A stretch of DNA of 36,948 bases. Source: an uncultured Mycobacteriaceae bacterium. Its GTDB lineage: Bacteria > Actinomycetota > Actinomycetes > Mycobacteriales > Mycobacteriaceae. Positions 26,931-35,826 of the stretch are shown here, piece by piece. The position numbers and the translations under genes are program-made. Within the stretch, counting starts at the first letter, position 1, and each line of letters begins with the position of its first letter. Location of the stretch: positions 67,011 through 103,958 of the forward strand of contig CADEGF010000018.1 of the NCBI GenBank assembly GCA_902826815.1, read 5' to 3'. Under the pieces are notes generated by a model. The model had not been told where the DNA came from and ran no database searches. It was given only the letters and a program-made list of their open reading frames with translations.

Positions 26931-26985
26931 GAGCCTGTAAGCACAGCTTATTGACTTGCCGCCGTGGGCGATAATTGGAATTACT

Positions 26986-28974
26986 TTGACTTTGACTGAA
27001 CCGACCGCGGAGACGATGCGTGCGGCGCCCGCCGTGGCGCCGCCACCTGCTCGCAAGCGCACCAGCTCGGATCTGGTGCGGCTGCTGCCCTACATATTTC
27101 CGTACCGGGTGCGGTGGATCGCCATGCTCTCGATCGCGGTCCTGTCCCTGTTTGCCACCGTTTCGATTCCGCTGATGACCAAGGCCGTCATCGACGGACC
27201 GGTGCGCCACCAGGACCAGCAGGGGCTCTGGGTGCTGGGCGTGGCCGCCATGGGCATCGGCATCGCCGAGGCTGTGCTGTGGTTCCTGAGGCGCTGGCTG
27301 ATCGCGCGCGCCACCATGGGCGTCGAGGCGGACATCCGAAAAGATCTCTACGCGCGGCTGCAGATCCTGCCGATGTCGTTCCACGGCCGCTGGCAGTCCG
27401 GGCAGTTGCTGTCCCGGATCATGAACGATCTCAGCTCGATTCGCCGGTTCATGTCCTTCGGCATGGTCTTCCTGTTGCTCAACACGCTGCAGATCGTCGC
27501 GGTCACCGCGATTCTGCTCGCGATGTACTGGCCTCTCGGTGTGATCGTGATGGTGTCGATCGTGCCCGTCACCCTGACGGTGCTCCATTTCCAGCGGGAG
27601 TACACCCGGCTGTCGCGGCTGGCCCAAGACCAGTCCGGCCACGTCGCCACCCATGTCGAGGAGTCCGCCCTCGGCGTGCGGGTGATCAAGTCGTTCGGGC
27701 GCGAGCAATACGCCTACGACCGATTCGACCGGCAGCTCACCGACCTGTACGACACGCAGGTCAAGAGGGTGTCGATCTCGGCGAAGTTCTGGACGCTGCT
27801 CGAGATCATTCCGAACCTGACGCTGATCATCGTGCTTGGTCTCGGCGCCTATGCGGCAGGCGAGGGCTACGTCACGATGGGCACCCTCGTCGCGTTCATC
27901 ACGATGATGCTGTCGCTGGTGTGGCCCATCGCCTCGCTGGGCTTCCTGCTGTCGATGATGCAGGAGTCGTTCACCGCGGCGAATCGGATCGCCGAAATCT
28001 TCGATGCACCACGCGAAATCGGCGACGGCCCAGTTTCCGACGCGCCGCGGGGCGGCAGGCTCGAGCTCGACGACGTCGGCTTCCGGTTCCCGGGTGCGGA
28101 GGCCGACGGAGTGGCGCCGTCCGGCGAGCCGGACCAATGGGCCCTGCGGCACGTCAACCTCGTCGTCGAATCTGGGGAGACGATCGCACTCGTCGGGCCG
28201 ACAGGGTCGGGAAAGTCGGCAATGGCCGCGCTCTTGTCACGCCTGTATGACGTCACGGAGGGCGCAATCCGCATCGACGACAAGGACATTCGCGAGCTGT
28301 CGTTGTCCGCCCTGCGGCAGACGGTGGCCACCGCGTTCGAGGACCCGACGCTGTTCTCGATGTCGGTCGCCGAGAACCTCCGGCTTGGCAGGCCGCATGC
28401 GACCGATGCCGAGCTCGCACAGGCCGTCGAGGTCGCGGCGGCGCAGTTCGTCTACGACCTGCCCTTCGGGCTCGACACCCGGATCGGTGAACAGGGCATG
28501 AGCCTGTCCGGCGGTCAGCGGCAACGGCTTTCGCTGGCCAGGGCCATCCTGGCGGCGCCGAAGATCCTCGTGCTCGACGACACCCTGTCCGCTTTGGACG
28601 TGCACACCGAAGCCGTCGTCGAGGAGGCGCTGCGCCGGGTCCTGCATTCGGTCACTGGCATCGTCGTGGCGCACCGGGCGTCGACCGTGCTGCTGGCGGA
28701 CAGGGTGGCCCTGCTCGGCCGAACGGACCAGGGCGGCACCATCACCCACATCGGCACTCACGCGCAGCTGCTGGCGACGGTGCCGCAGTATCGCTACCTG
28801 CTGGCCGCCGACGACGAGTGCGACGACGCAGAGCGCAATTGCGACTGGCAGGAGGACGAGGACCGCAACCGGCTCCTGCAGGAGCGCGAGGAGCAGGAGG
28901 CTCTCAGCCGGTCGCAGGTGCCGTTCGACCGGGATGGGCGTCGATTCGTGACGTCGGAGGCCGAGGGCCGATGA
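26986..28974 (+). CDS. ABC exporter subunit with degenerate ATP site (heterodimer partner A)
   Basis: The product is about 662 residues from a TTG at 26986 (MTLTEPTAE); an ATG at 27016 is an alternative. Six membrane helices span about 45-330. The ATPase domain has Walker A GPTGSGKS (Lys410), LSGGQRQR from 507 and an H-loop VAHRAST. Walker B ends Asp531-Asp532 (VLDDTLSALD) in place of the usual Asp-Glu. This change is typical of the non-hydrolytic site of heterodimeric exporters. The partner is the next gene, which overlaps by four bases (ATGA). The tail from about residue 605 is highly charged (ECDDAERNCDWQEDEDRNR). A short stem (TAAGC-ACA-GCTTA, 26938-26950) precedes it, followed by TTGACT. 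Confidence 0.9.
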   Translation: MTLTEPTAETMRAAPAVAPPPARKRTSSDLVRLLPYIFPYRVRWIAMLSIAVLSLFATVSIPLMTKAVIDGPVRHQDQQGLWVLGVAAMGIGIAEAVLWFLRRWLIARATMGVEADIRKDLYARLQILPMSFHGRWQSGQLLSRIMNDLSSIRRFMSFGMVFLLLNTLQIVAVTAILLAMYWPLGVIVMVSIVPVTLTVLHFQREYTRLSRLAQDQSGHVATHVEESALGVRVIKSFGREQYAYDRFDRQLTDLYDTQVKRVSISAKFWTLLEIIPNLTLIIVLGLGAYAAGEGYVTMGTLVAFITMMLSLVWPIASLGFLLSMMQESFTAANRIAEIFDAPREIGDGPVSDAPRGGRLELDDVGFRFPGAEADGVAPSGEPDQWALRHVNLVVESGETIALVGPTGSGKSAMAALLSRLYDVTEGAIRIDDKDIRELSLSALRQTVATAFEDPTLFSMSVAENLRLGRPHATDAELAQAVEVAAAQFVYDLPFGLDTRIGEQGMSLSGGQRQRLSLARAILAAPKILVLDDTLSALDVHTEAVVEEALRRVLHSVTGIVVAHRASTVLLADRVALLGRTDQGGTITHIGTHAQLLATVPQYRYLLAADDECDDAERNCDWQEDEDRNRLLQEREEQEALSRSQVPFDRDGRRFVTSEAEGR

Positions 28975-30842
28975 CGGCGACCGACATCAAACCTCTCGAC
29001 GTTCCTGAGGACCCGGACCGCGGGCCGACCGAACGCTGGCGCGGCCGGTTCGACGAACATCGCGACGACCTGCCCATCGACGAGTCGATATCGCGCAGGC
29101 GCGAGGCCCGCGCGCTGCTGGGCAACCTGTTGAGCCCGTACAAATGGGCGCTCGCAGTCCTTGCCGTCATCGTCGTGGTGGAAAACGCTGCGCGGCTTTC
29201 AGTTCCGATCCTCGTCCAGCGAGGAATCGACCATGGTATTCCGCCGATCATCGACGGGGGTTCGGCGCACACGCTGCTTGTGATCGTGGGCGTGCTGGGC
29301 GTCGTCGTGCTTGTCCAGGCCGTCAGCCGGACGTTCTTCCTGCACCGCTCCGGCCGCATGGGCCAGAAGGTGCTGCTGGAACTGAGGCGGCGGCTGTTTC
29401 GTCACTTCCAGCGGCTCGACATCGCGTTCCACGAGCGCTACACGTCCGGCCGGGTGGTCAGCCGGTCCACCAATGACGTCGACGCCATCGAGGAGATGCT
29501 GGAGACCGGCTTCGACAGCCTGATCACCGCCGTGCTCACCCTGGTCGGCACCGCGATTTTGCTTGTGGTGCTTGATGTTCGGCTTGGTCTGATGTGCCTT
29601 GCGGCCTTCCCGATTCTGGTCGGGCTGGTGTGGTGGTTCAGCAGCGAGTCCGCCAAGACCTATCGCGAGGTGCGCGAGAGCGCGGCGCTCGTCATCGTGC
29701 AGTTCGTCGAGACGATGACCGGCATCAAGGCCGTCCAGGCCTACCGGCGCGAGCCCCGCAACCAGGAGATCTACGAGGGCCTCGCCGACCGCTACCGCGA
29801 TATCAACGAGAAGACGATGAAGCTGCTCGCCGTCTTCATGCCTGGGGTGAAGCTGGTCGGCAACCTCACCACTGCCGTGGTGCTGCTCTACGGCGGCTAC
29901 CGGGTGCTGCACGGCCAGATGACGATCGGCACGCTTGCCGCGTTCCTGCTGTACCTGCGGATGTTCTTCGAGCCGATGCAGGAGATCTCGCAGTTCTTCA
30001 ACACCTTCCAGTCCGCGACGTCGGCACTGGAGAAGCTTGCGGGTGTGCTCGCCGAGCGGCCCGGCATCGAGGATCCGGCCGACCCGGTGAAGCTGGAGTC
30101 GCTGCGCGGCGACGTCGCGTTCCACGATGTCGACTTCGCCTATGTGTCCGACCGTCCGGTGATTCCTGACCTGAACCTGACGGTGCCCGCCGGGCAGACC
30201 ATCGCGTTGGTCGGCACCACTGGCGCGGGCAAGACGACGATCGCCAAACTCATTGCGCGGTTCTACGACCCGTCGTCGGGTTCGGTGACGCTCGACGGCG
30301 TCGACCTGCGCGACCTGTCGCAGAGCGAGTTACGCCGCCACGTCGTGATGGTCACCCAGGAGAACTTCATGTTCGACGGCACCGTCGCCGACAACATCAG
30401 GTTCGGCCGTCCTGACGCATCCGACGATGAGGTGCGCGCGGCGGCCACCGCCGTCGGGGCGGACCGGTTCGTCGAGGCACTGCCCGACGGGTACGACACC
30501 GACGTCGCCAAGCGCGGCGGCAGGCTGTCGGCGGGCCAGCGCCAGCTGGTCGCGTTCGCGCGGGCGTTCCTCGCCGACCCCGCGGTGCTGATCCTCGACG
30601 AGGCGACATCGTCGCTGGACATCCCGAGCGAACGGATGGTGCAGCGGGCGCTGGAGACGGTGCTCGCCGACCGCACGGCCCTGGTCATCGCGCACCGCTT
30701 GTCGACGGTCGAGGTCGCCGATCGCGTGCTTGTGCTCGAGCACGGCCGCATCGTCGAGGACGGCCCGCCCGGCGAACTGATTCATCGCAGCGACGGCCGA
30801 TACGCGGCACTGCACCGGGCGTGGATCGAGTCGCTGGCCTGA
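28971..30842 (+). CDS. ABC exporter subunit with catalytic Glu (heterodimer partner B)
   Basis: The 623-residue product has about six membrane helices (60-345) and a nucleotide-binding domain. Walker A is GTTGAGKTT with Lys421, Walker B is LILDEATSSLD with catalytic Glu544, and the H-loop is IAHRLSTVEVAD. Its signature reads LSAGQRQL (519-526) rather than LSGGQ. In a dimer with the preceding protein this altered signature faces that protein's altered Walker B, so one of the two ATP sites is degenerate and the other canonical. The ATG overlaps the stop of the partner gene; the longer upstream frame runs through that gene and was rejected. Transported substrate unknown. The acyl-CoA synthetase gene starts 28 bp downstream. 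Confidence 0.93.
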   Translation: MTATDIKPLDVPEDPDRGPTERWRGRFDEHRDDLPIDESISRRREARALLGNLLSPYKWALAVLAVIVVVENAARLSVPILVQRGIDHGIPPIIDGGSAHTLLVIVGVLGVVVLVQAVSRTFFLHRSGRMGQKVLLELRRRLFRHFQRLDIAFHERYTSGRVVSRSTNDVDAIEEMLETGFDSLITAVLTLVGTAILLVVLDVRLGLMCLAAFPILVGLVWWFSSESAKTYREVRESAALVIVQFVETMTGIKAVQAYRREPRNQEIYEGLADRYRDINEKTMKLLAVFMPGVKLVGNLTTAVVLLYGGYRVLHGQMTIGTLAAFLLYLRMFFEPMQEISQFFNTFQSATSALEKLAGVLAERPGIEDPADPVKLESLRGDVAFHDVDFAYVSDRPVIPDLNLTVPAGQTIALVGTTGAGKTTIAKLIARFYDPSSGSVTLDGVDLRDLSQSELRRHVVMVTQENFMFDGTVADNIRFGRPDASDDEVRAAATAVGADRFVEALPDGYDTDVAKRGGRLSAGQRQLVAFARAFLADPAVLILDEATSSLDIPSERMVQRALETVLADRTALVIAHRLSTVEVADRVLVLEHGRIVEDGPPGELIHRSDGRYAALHRAWIESLA

Positions 30843-30870
30843 CGGAGCCGTGCCTGGGAGTCTGTCTGCT

Positions 30871-32574
30871 ATGGCCACGAACACCGAGACGTACCGCAGC
30901 GCGCGCGACCAACTCGTCGGCCTGATCGGTGACTACCAGCGGGCCGTCGACACATTTGAGTGGCCGCGGCTGACCGGAACCTTCAACTGGGCCACCGACT
31001 GGTTCGACGTCATCGCCCGCGACAACGACGGCATCGCCCTCTGGATCGTCGAGGAGGGCGGCGGCGAGGAGAAGGTCACCTTCGCCCAGATGGCCGACCG
31101 GTCCGACAAGGTCGCCACCTGGCTCGCGCAGCAGGGTGTCGGCAAGGGCGCCCGGGTGATCCTGATGCTCGGCAACCAGGTCGAGTTGTGGGAGGCGATG
31201 CTGGCCGTCGCCAAGCTGGGCGCGATCATCATGCCGACGACGGGTGCGCTCGGTCCCGCCGACATCGCGGACCGGATCGAACGCGGGGGCGCGCGGTTCG
31301 TGATCGCGAACGCCGCCGACGCGCCGAAATTCGACGACGTCGCAGGCGATTACGTGCGTATCTCCGTCGGCGAGGCAGACGGCGACCCGGTCGACGGATG
31401 GCTCCGCTACGCCGACGCGTACGAGGTGGCGAGCGCGGGCCCGTTCGACGCGAGCACCGATGTCTCCGATTCGATGCTGATCTACTTCACCTCCGGAACG
31501 ACGAGCAAGCCGAAACTGGTGGAGCACTCACAGGTGAGCTACCCGGTGGGGCATATGTCGACGATGGCGTGGATCGGCGTGCGCCCCGGCGATGTGCACC
31601 TCGCGATCAGCTCGCCTGGTTGGGCCAAACACGCGTGGAGTTGCTTCTTCGCGCCGTGGATCGCCGAAGCGACGATCTTCGTCTACAACTACAGCCGGTT
31701 CGACGCGGTGGCGTTGCTCGGTCAGATCCGCCGGGCAGGCGTCAACACCTTCTGTGCGCCACCGACGGTGTGGCGCATGCTGATTCAGTCCGACCTCGGT
31801 GTCAGACCCAACGGCCTGCGCGAGATTCTCGGCGCGGGTGAACCGCTCAACCCCGACGTCATCGCGCAGGTCGAACGCGCATGGGGGCTCACCATCAGGG
31901 ACGGCTTCGGGCAGACCGAGACCACCCTGCAGGTCGGCAACACTCCCGGCCAGCCGGTGAAGCCGGGTTCGATGGGACGGCCGATGCCTGGTGTGCCCGT
32001 CGTGCTCATCGACCCGCTGACCGGCGAACTCGCCGACGAGGGTGAGATCTGCCTGGATCTCGGTCGCGCACCGATCAACCTGATGACCGGCTACCTCGGC
32101 GACCCGCGGCGCAACGAGGCGGTGATGTCGGGCGGCTACTACCACACCGGTGACGTGGCGAGCCGCGACTCCGACGGCTACATCACCTATGTGGGACGGA
32201 CCGATGACGTCTTCAAGTCATCGGACTACAAGGTGTCACCCTTCGAACTCGAAAGCGTGCTCATCGAGCATCCTGCGGTCGTCGAGGCGGCCGTGGTTCC
32301 GCAACCCGACGCCACCCGGCTTGCGGTGCCCAAGGCGTACGTGGCGATTGCCGAGGGATGGGACGAAAGCGCCGAAACCGCAAGGCAGATCATGGAATAC
32401 GCCCGCGACCATCTCGCGCCGTACCTCAAGGTCCGACGTGTCGAGTTCTACGAGCTGCCCAAGACGATCTCGGGCAAGATCCGCCGTGTCGATCTTCGCC
32501 GAAGGGAGGACGACGCGCACGCCGGCGGCACGCCGATCCCGACCGAATACCGGTACGAGGACCTGCTCTCCTGA
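30871..32574 (+). CDS. Acyl-CoA synthetase (ANL superfamily, medium-chain/acetyl-CoA-synthetase-like)
   Basis: The 567-residue product activates a carboxylic acid with ATP and joins it to CoA. The AMP-binding P-loop is TSGTTSKPK (207-215). Further motifs are GAGEPLNPD, RDGFGQTETT, YYHTGDVASRDSDGYI, YVGRTDDVFKSSDYKVSPFE and the C-terminal SGKIRR, whose Lys536 is the catalytic lysine and a typical acetylation target. The TTSKPKLVEHS and SPGWAKHAWSCFFAPW segments resemble medium-chain acyl-CoA synthetases; chain length cannot be fixed. The ATG at 30871 was chosen over an in-frame GTG at 30850. It follows the heterodimeric exporter by 28 bp and may be in its operon, which suggests a lipid or acid link. 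Confidence 0.9.
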   Translation: MATNTETYRSARDQLVGLIGDYQRAVDTFEWPRLTGTFNWATDWFDVIARDNDGIALWIVEEGGGEEKVTFAQMADRSDKVATWLAQQGVGKGARVILMLGNQVELWEAMLAVAKLGAIIMPTTGALGPADIADRIERGGARFVIANAADAPKFDDVAGDYVRISVGEADGDPVDGWLRYADAYEVASAGPFDASTDVSDSMLIYFTSGTTSKPKLVEHSQVSYPVGHMSTMAWIGVRPGDVHLAISSPGWAKHAWSCFFAPWIAEATIFVYNYSRFDAVALLGQIRRAGVNTFCAPPTVWRMLIQSDLGVRPNGLREILGAGEPLNPDVIAQVERAWGLTIRDGFGQTETTLQVGNTPGQPVKPGSMGRPMPGVPVVLIDPLTGELADEGEICLDLGRAPINLMTGYLGDPRRNEAVMSGGYYHTGDVASRDSDGYITYVGRTDDVFKSSDYKVSPFELESVLIEHPAVVEAAVVPQPDATRLAVPKAYVAIAEGWDESAETARQIMEYARDHLAPYLKVRRVEFYELPKTISGKIRRVDLRRREDDAHAGGTPIPTEYRYEDLLS

Positions 32575-32589
32575 AGTCCGTCAGCGCAG

Positions 32590-32618
32590 TCTCGACGCGG
32601 GTTCAGCCTCAGTCGAGA
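32590..32618. terminator. Weak inverted repeat between acyl-CoA synthetase and monooxygenase genes
   Basis: TCTCGAC (32590-32596) and GTCGAGA (32612-32618) are perfect inverted copies 15 bases apart, and the right arm overlaps the end of the minus-strand gene. The long loop makes it a weak terminator candidate for the two convergent genes. Confidence 0.3.
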
Positions 32619-33976
32619 AGCTCCTCGAGCTTGTCGTTGGTCTTGCGCAGCTGTGAGCGCATCACCCCGATGATCTTCTCCCTCGCCCGAGGGCTGACCT
32701 TCGCGGTGGAGTGGCTGAGGACGTTGAGTCGCGCCGAGTCGAGCCAGGCCATCACACCCGGTTCGTCGAACCACCGGATCTGGTTTTCGTTGTAGGTGTG
32801 CATCATTCGCAGCCAGTCCAGCGGAACCTTTGGGTTCAGTATCGGTTGGCAGAGCGCGTTCCTGGTGTCATCGTCGGCATAGGTCGCTTCGACGTGGGCG
32901 ATCAGCGCGGCACTGAACACCGGCTGGCAGGTGCGGACCGTCTGCAGCGTGATGCGGTCGCCGTCGAACACGGCAGTCACCTCGCCCCGACCCAAACCCA
33001 CTGCGGTGCAGTCGATGTAGAGCGTAGATCCGGCAACGGCCACCGTTCCGCCATCGAGTACCACGCGGCCCTTCTCGATCGCTTGGACGTGTCCCATCCG
33101 CACCAGGTTGTCGATTTGGCGTAGCTGCTCGAGTTCGGCGAGCGTCACGATGGCGCAGCGGTACATGTCGGGGTCGACCGTCTCGTCGATGCGTAGCAGG
33201 GATTCGGCGTCGGCAAGGCGGGCGAAGAGGTCGTCGACCGATTCGGCCTGCCCGACGGCCTTGAGCTGGCCGGTGACATCGGCCAGCACTTTCTTGGTGA
33301 ACTGCGGCCCCGGCTGAATGTTCGCGCGATTGAGCAGCCACGAGTCACGGGGCTTGATCCACGTGAGCCGATCGGGTGCGATGCCGTGGCACAGCAGCCA
33401 CAGGCAGGTGTCCATGGCGGTCTTGCCAGCGCCGACGATCACGTACCGGTCGCGCGCTTCGTATTTGGGCAGATCGTTCGGAGGTATGCAGTCGACGTCG
33501 GCCGCGACCTCGTAGGGCGGGCGGCGCATCGACGGCACCGTGATCCCCACGAATGTCGAGTCGACGGTCCGCCGTGCGGTGACGTGGACGTCGTCGCCAA
33601 GCGTGCGTATCCGGCCGTCGCCGAGGTACTCGCTCATCGGGAAGTAGGAGACCCGGCCGGTCGGCAACAGTTGCTTCTGCATGACCGCGTCGAAGTAGGC
33701 GCACACCTCCGCGCCGCTCGCCAATTCGTAGAACCCCTCGTTCAAGCCCGCGCTGTCGATGGTGTCGCTGCCGAGTTTCCGTGAGTTCACGCCGTAGTAG
33801 GCAGAGGGCTGATGCAGCCGCACGAAGGGATAGGCGGAGTTCCAGTGGCCGCCGGGGGAGTGGAAGCGGTCCACCATGACGACGCTCGCGGCGGTCTCGC
33901 CGATCAGGGTGTCGACGAACGCCATCGCCGTGGCACCCGCCCCGATGACCAGGTAGTCGGCTTCGATGGTCGCCAA
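32609..33976 (-). CDS. FAD/NAD(P)-binding oxidoreductase (monooxygenase-like)
   Basis: The 455-residue product has an N-terminal FAD-binding fold (DYLVIGAGATAMAFVDTLIG, then MVDRFHSPGGHWN) and an internal NAD(P)-binding motif (RYVIVGAGKTAMDTCLWLL). This two-dinucleotide layout is that of flavin monooxygenases and related reductases. HWNSAYPFVRLHQPSAYYG follows the FAD motif, as in the Baeyer-Villiger/FMO group, but I did not find a clear FxGxxxHxxxW fingerprint, so the reaction is open. The start is TTG at 33976, supported by GGGAGGA 7 bases upstream. It lies 45 bp downstream of the FAD monooxygenase gene on the same strand and may share its TetR-controlled promoter. Confidence 0.8.
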   Translation of the reverse strand: MATIEADYLVIGAGATAMAFVDTLIGETAASVVMVDRFHSPGGHWNSAYPFVRLHQPSAYYGVNSRKLGSDTIDSAGLNEGFYELASGAEVCAYFDAVMQKQLLPTGRVSYFPMSEYLGDGRIRTLGDDVHVTARRTVDSTFVGITVPSMRRPPYEVAADVDCIPPNDLPKYEARDRYVIVGAGKTAMDTCLWLLCHGIAPDRLTWIKPRDSWLLNRANIQPGPQFTKKVLADVTGQLKAVGQAESVDDLFARLADAESLLRIDETVDPDMYRCAIVTLAELEQLRQIDNLVRMGHVQAIEKGRVVLDGGTVAVAGSTLYIDCTAVGLGRGEVTAVFDGDRITLQTVRTCQPVFSAALIAHVEATYADDDTRNALCQPILNPKVPLDWLRMMHTYNENQIRWFDEPGVMAWLDSARLNVLSHSTAKVSPRAREKIIGVMRSQLRKTNDKLEELLD

Positions 33977-34021
33977 ACCGCTGTCCTCCCGCGGCCGATG
34001 CTATCGGTATGAGCCGCGTAG

Positions 34022-35164
34022 TCAGCGGTAGACGAGGCCGCTCAGCCGCATCGCCAGCGCCCGCTGGACGAAGGGGAAGCGCCCGGCCAGGCCGATGACG
34101 ACATTGCGGATCGGGCGCGCACCTCGGGGCAGCGTCGCCAACCGGGTGAGCCGGTCGGTCAACGCGACGACACCGCGGGCAATCGGGCGCCGGGCCGCAC
34201 TGTAGTCGTCGAGCAGCGTTTCGGGAGCGCCGCCGAGCACGTCGACGAGCGCATCCGCGAGCGCGGCGGCGTCCTGGATGCCCAGGTTCATCCCCTGTCC
34301 GCCCGCGGGGCTGTGCACGTGCGCGGCGTCGCCTGCGAGCAGCAGCCGCCCGGCCCGGTACGCGTCGGCCACCCGGTGGTGGATCCGGAAGCGCGAGCCC
34401 CACACCACGTCCTCGACGACCATCCGGCCCACGCCGAGTCCACGTTCGTCGAGCAGCCGCTGGACGAACTCGGCCGACGGGTTCTCTGGCGCGTCGGTCA
34501 CGGGTGCGACGACGCGGTAGACCTTGCCGCCGGGCAGCGGGGCGACGACGGTAAGGCCTGCCGTGGCCCAGAACAGAAGCACCTCGTCGGCGGGGACCTC
34601 GCCGGAAAGGTGTACATCGGCCAGCACGAAGGACTCCTCGTACTGCCCACCCTCGAAACCGATGCCTGCGTATTCACGCACGGTGCTGTGAATACCGTCG
34701 GCGCCCACCAGGTAGCGCGCCCGAATGACGTCACCGTCGTCGAACGTCGCCGTCACGCCGTCGGCGTCCTGCGCGACGGTTGTCAGCGTCTTGGGGCGGA
34801 TAACGGTGCCGCCGAGTTCGACCAGCCGGTCGAGCAGCAGCCTCTCGGTCGTCGACTGCGGCACCATCAACGAGTACGGATATTCGGTCGGCAGCCCGCT
34901 GAAGTCGATCTGGATCAGCGTGCGCGTCCGGTCGCGGATGGTGAAGACGGGCGCCTGTATGCCCTCCTTGACCAGGCGGCGCGCCACGTCGAGGGGTTCG
35001 AGCACCTCCAGGGAGCGGGCGTTGACGACGCCCGCCCGTGAGGTGTTGGCGCCTGCGGCCTGCTTATCCACCAGCGTGGTGGAAATACCCCTGCTGACCA
35101 GCGACGCGGCCAGGGTCAGCCCGGTCGGGCCCGCTCCGACGATGAGGACATCGGTGGTGTTCAT
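34022..35164 (-). CDS. PHBH-family FAD-dependent monooxygenase (MhpA/RdmE-like)
   Basis: The 380-residue product carries the three motifs of aromatic-ring flavoprotein hydroxylases: GxGxxG in DVLIVGAGPTGLTLAASL, the DG motif in YLVGADGIHSTVREYAG, and the GD motif in RLLLAGDAAHVHSPAGGQGM. It would add oxygen to an aromatic or polyketide-like substrate using NAD(P)H. It lacks the C-terminal thioredoxin-like domain of the longer phenol hydroxylases. The ATG at 35164 has GGAGA 6 bases upstream; the longer frame runs into the operator region. It diverges from a TetR gene and is very likely repressed by it through the palindromes at 35192-35271. Such pairs often detoxify a compound that acts as inducer. 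Confidence 0.9.
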   Translation of the reverse strand: MNTTDVLIVGAGPTGLTLAASLVSRGISTTLVDKQAAGANTSRAGVVNARSLEVLEPLDVARRLVKEGIQAPVFTIRDRTRTLIQIDFSGLPTEYPYSLMVPQSTTERLLLDRLVELGGTVIRPKTLTTVAQDADGVTATFDDGDVIRARYLVGADGIHSTVREYAGIGFEGGQYEESFVLADVHLSGEVPADEVLLFWATAGLTVVAPLPGGKVYRVVAPVTDAPENPSAEFVQRLLDERGLGVGRMVVEDVVWGSRFRIHHRVADAYRAGRLLLAGDAAHVHSPAGGQGMNLGIQDAAALADALVDVLGGAPETLLDDYSAARRPIARGVVALTDRLTRLATLPRGARPIRNVVIGLAGRFPFVQRALAMRLSGLVYR

Positions 35165-35191
35165 TGTCGTCTCCTTACCTTCTGTGCTGTG

Positions 35192-35213
35192 TATGCCAAC
35201 ACTTGTTGGCATA
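35192..35213. promoter_or_regulatory. Perfect palindromic TetR operator (site 1)
   Basis: TATGCCAACA and TGTTGGCATA flank a 2-base centre, CT; all 10 positions pair. The site lies 28 bases before the monooxygenase ATG and 56 bases before the TetR ATG, where it can block the minus-strand promoter. Confidence 0.8.
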
Positions 35214-35235
35214 ACTATGCGCCCGTATCGTGCCC

Positions 35236-35257
35236 GTTGTCAACACGCGTTGGCATA
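35236..35257. promoter_or_regulatory. Imperfect TetR operator (site 2)
   Basis: GTTGTCAACA and CGTTGGCATA around a CG centre repeat the pattern of site 1 with several mismatches. Its centre is 44 bases from that of site 1, about four DNA turns, so dimers would lie on the same face. Confidence 0.6.
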
Positions 35258-35271
35258 CACTTGTTGGCATG
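35250..35271. promoter_or_regulatory. Operator half-site over the TetR start codon (site 3), with -10 box
   Basis: The right half, TGTTGGCAT at 35262-35270, repeats site 1 exactly and includes the first two bases of the TetR ATG (35269-35271); the left half matches at about 6 of 10 positions. TACACT (35256-35261), 7 bases before that ATG, is a plausible -10 box of a leaderless transcript. Binding here would shut off the regulator's own gene. Confidence 0.5.
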
Positions 35272-35805
35272 CGTAGATCGTCAGCCGAAACCAAGGCCGT
35301 GATCCTGGCCGCCGCCAAGGAGCGATTCGCCCAATCGGGCTTCGAACGCGCCACCATCCGCGCGATCGCCGCCGACGCCAACATCGACCCGTCGATGGTG
35401 ATGCGGTACTTCGGCAACAAGGACCAGCTCTTCGCGGCTGCCGCCGACTTCGACCTCGACTTTCCCGATATGGCCGGGGTCGACAGCGACGAGATGGGCG
35501 CGCGGATGGTCGCGCATTTCATGAACCGCTGGGAACGCGACGAGGCATTGATCGTGCTGTTGCGGTCGAGCACCACCAACGCCGACGCGGCCGCGCGGAT
35601 GCAGGCGATCTTCGCCGCGCAGCTGTTGCCCGCGATCACGAAGGTCAACGCGGTCGATCCGGCCCGTAGCGCCGGGCTCATCGCATCGCAGATGCTCGGG
35701 CTCGCGCTATGCCGTTACGTGCTGCGGCTGCCGCCCGTCGTCGCAATGCCCCGCGAAGAGGTCGTGTCGTGGCTCGGACCGACTATTCAGCGGTACCTGT
35801 CTTAA
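35269..35805 (+). CDS. TetR-family repressor of the divergent monooxygenase operon
   Basis: The 178-residue product has a TetR DNA-binding domain at about 6-50: ETKAVILAAAKERFAQSGFE, RATIRAIAADANIDPSMVMR and YFGNKDQLFAAA. The C-terminal helices (TNADAAARMQAIFAAQLLPA and onward) match the common TetR ligand domain. The ATG at 35269 lies in an operator half-site; an in-frame upstream start at 35230 would place its first 13 residues across the operators and has no similarity. The divergent layout and the palindromes make autoregulation and control of the FAD monooxygenase very likely. The ligand is unknown, perhaps the monooxygenase substrate. Confidence 0.92.
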   Translation: MRRSSAETKAVILAAAKERFAQSGFERATIRAIAADANIDPSMVMRYFGNKDQLFAAAADFDLDFPDMAGVDSDEMGARMVAHFMNRWERDEALIVLLRSSTTNADAAARMQAIFAAQLLPAITKVNAVDPARSAGLIASQMLGLALCRYVLRLPPVVAMPREEVVSWLGPTIQRYLS

Positions 35806-35826
35806 GTTGTGCACGACAATGGCGGC

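Noticed and set aside
26917-28152. A 411-residue minus-strand frame opposite the second ABC gene
   Set aside because: Same shadow composition; the ABC gene has all transporter motifs.
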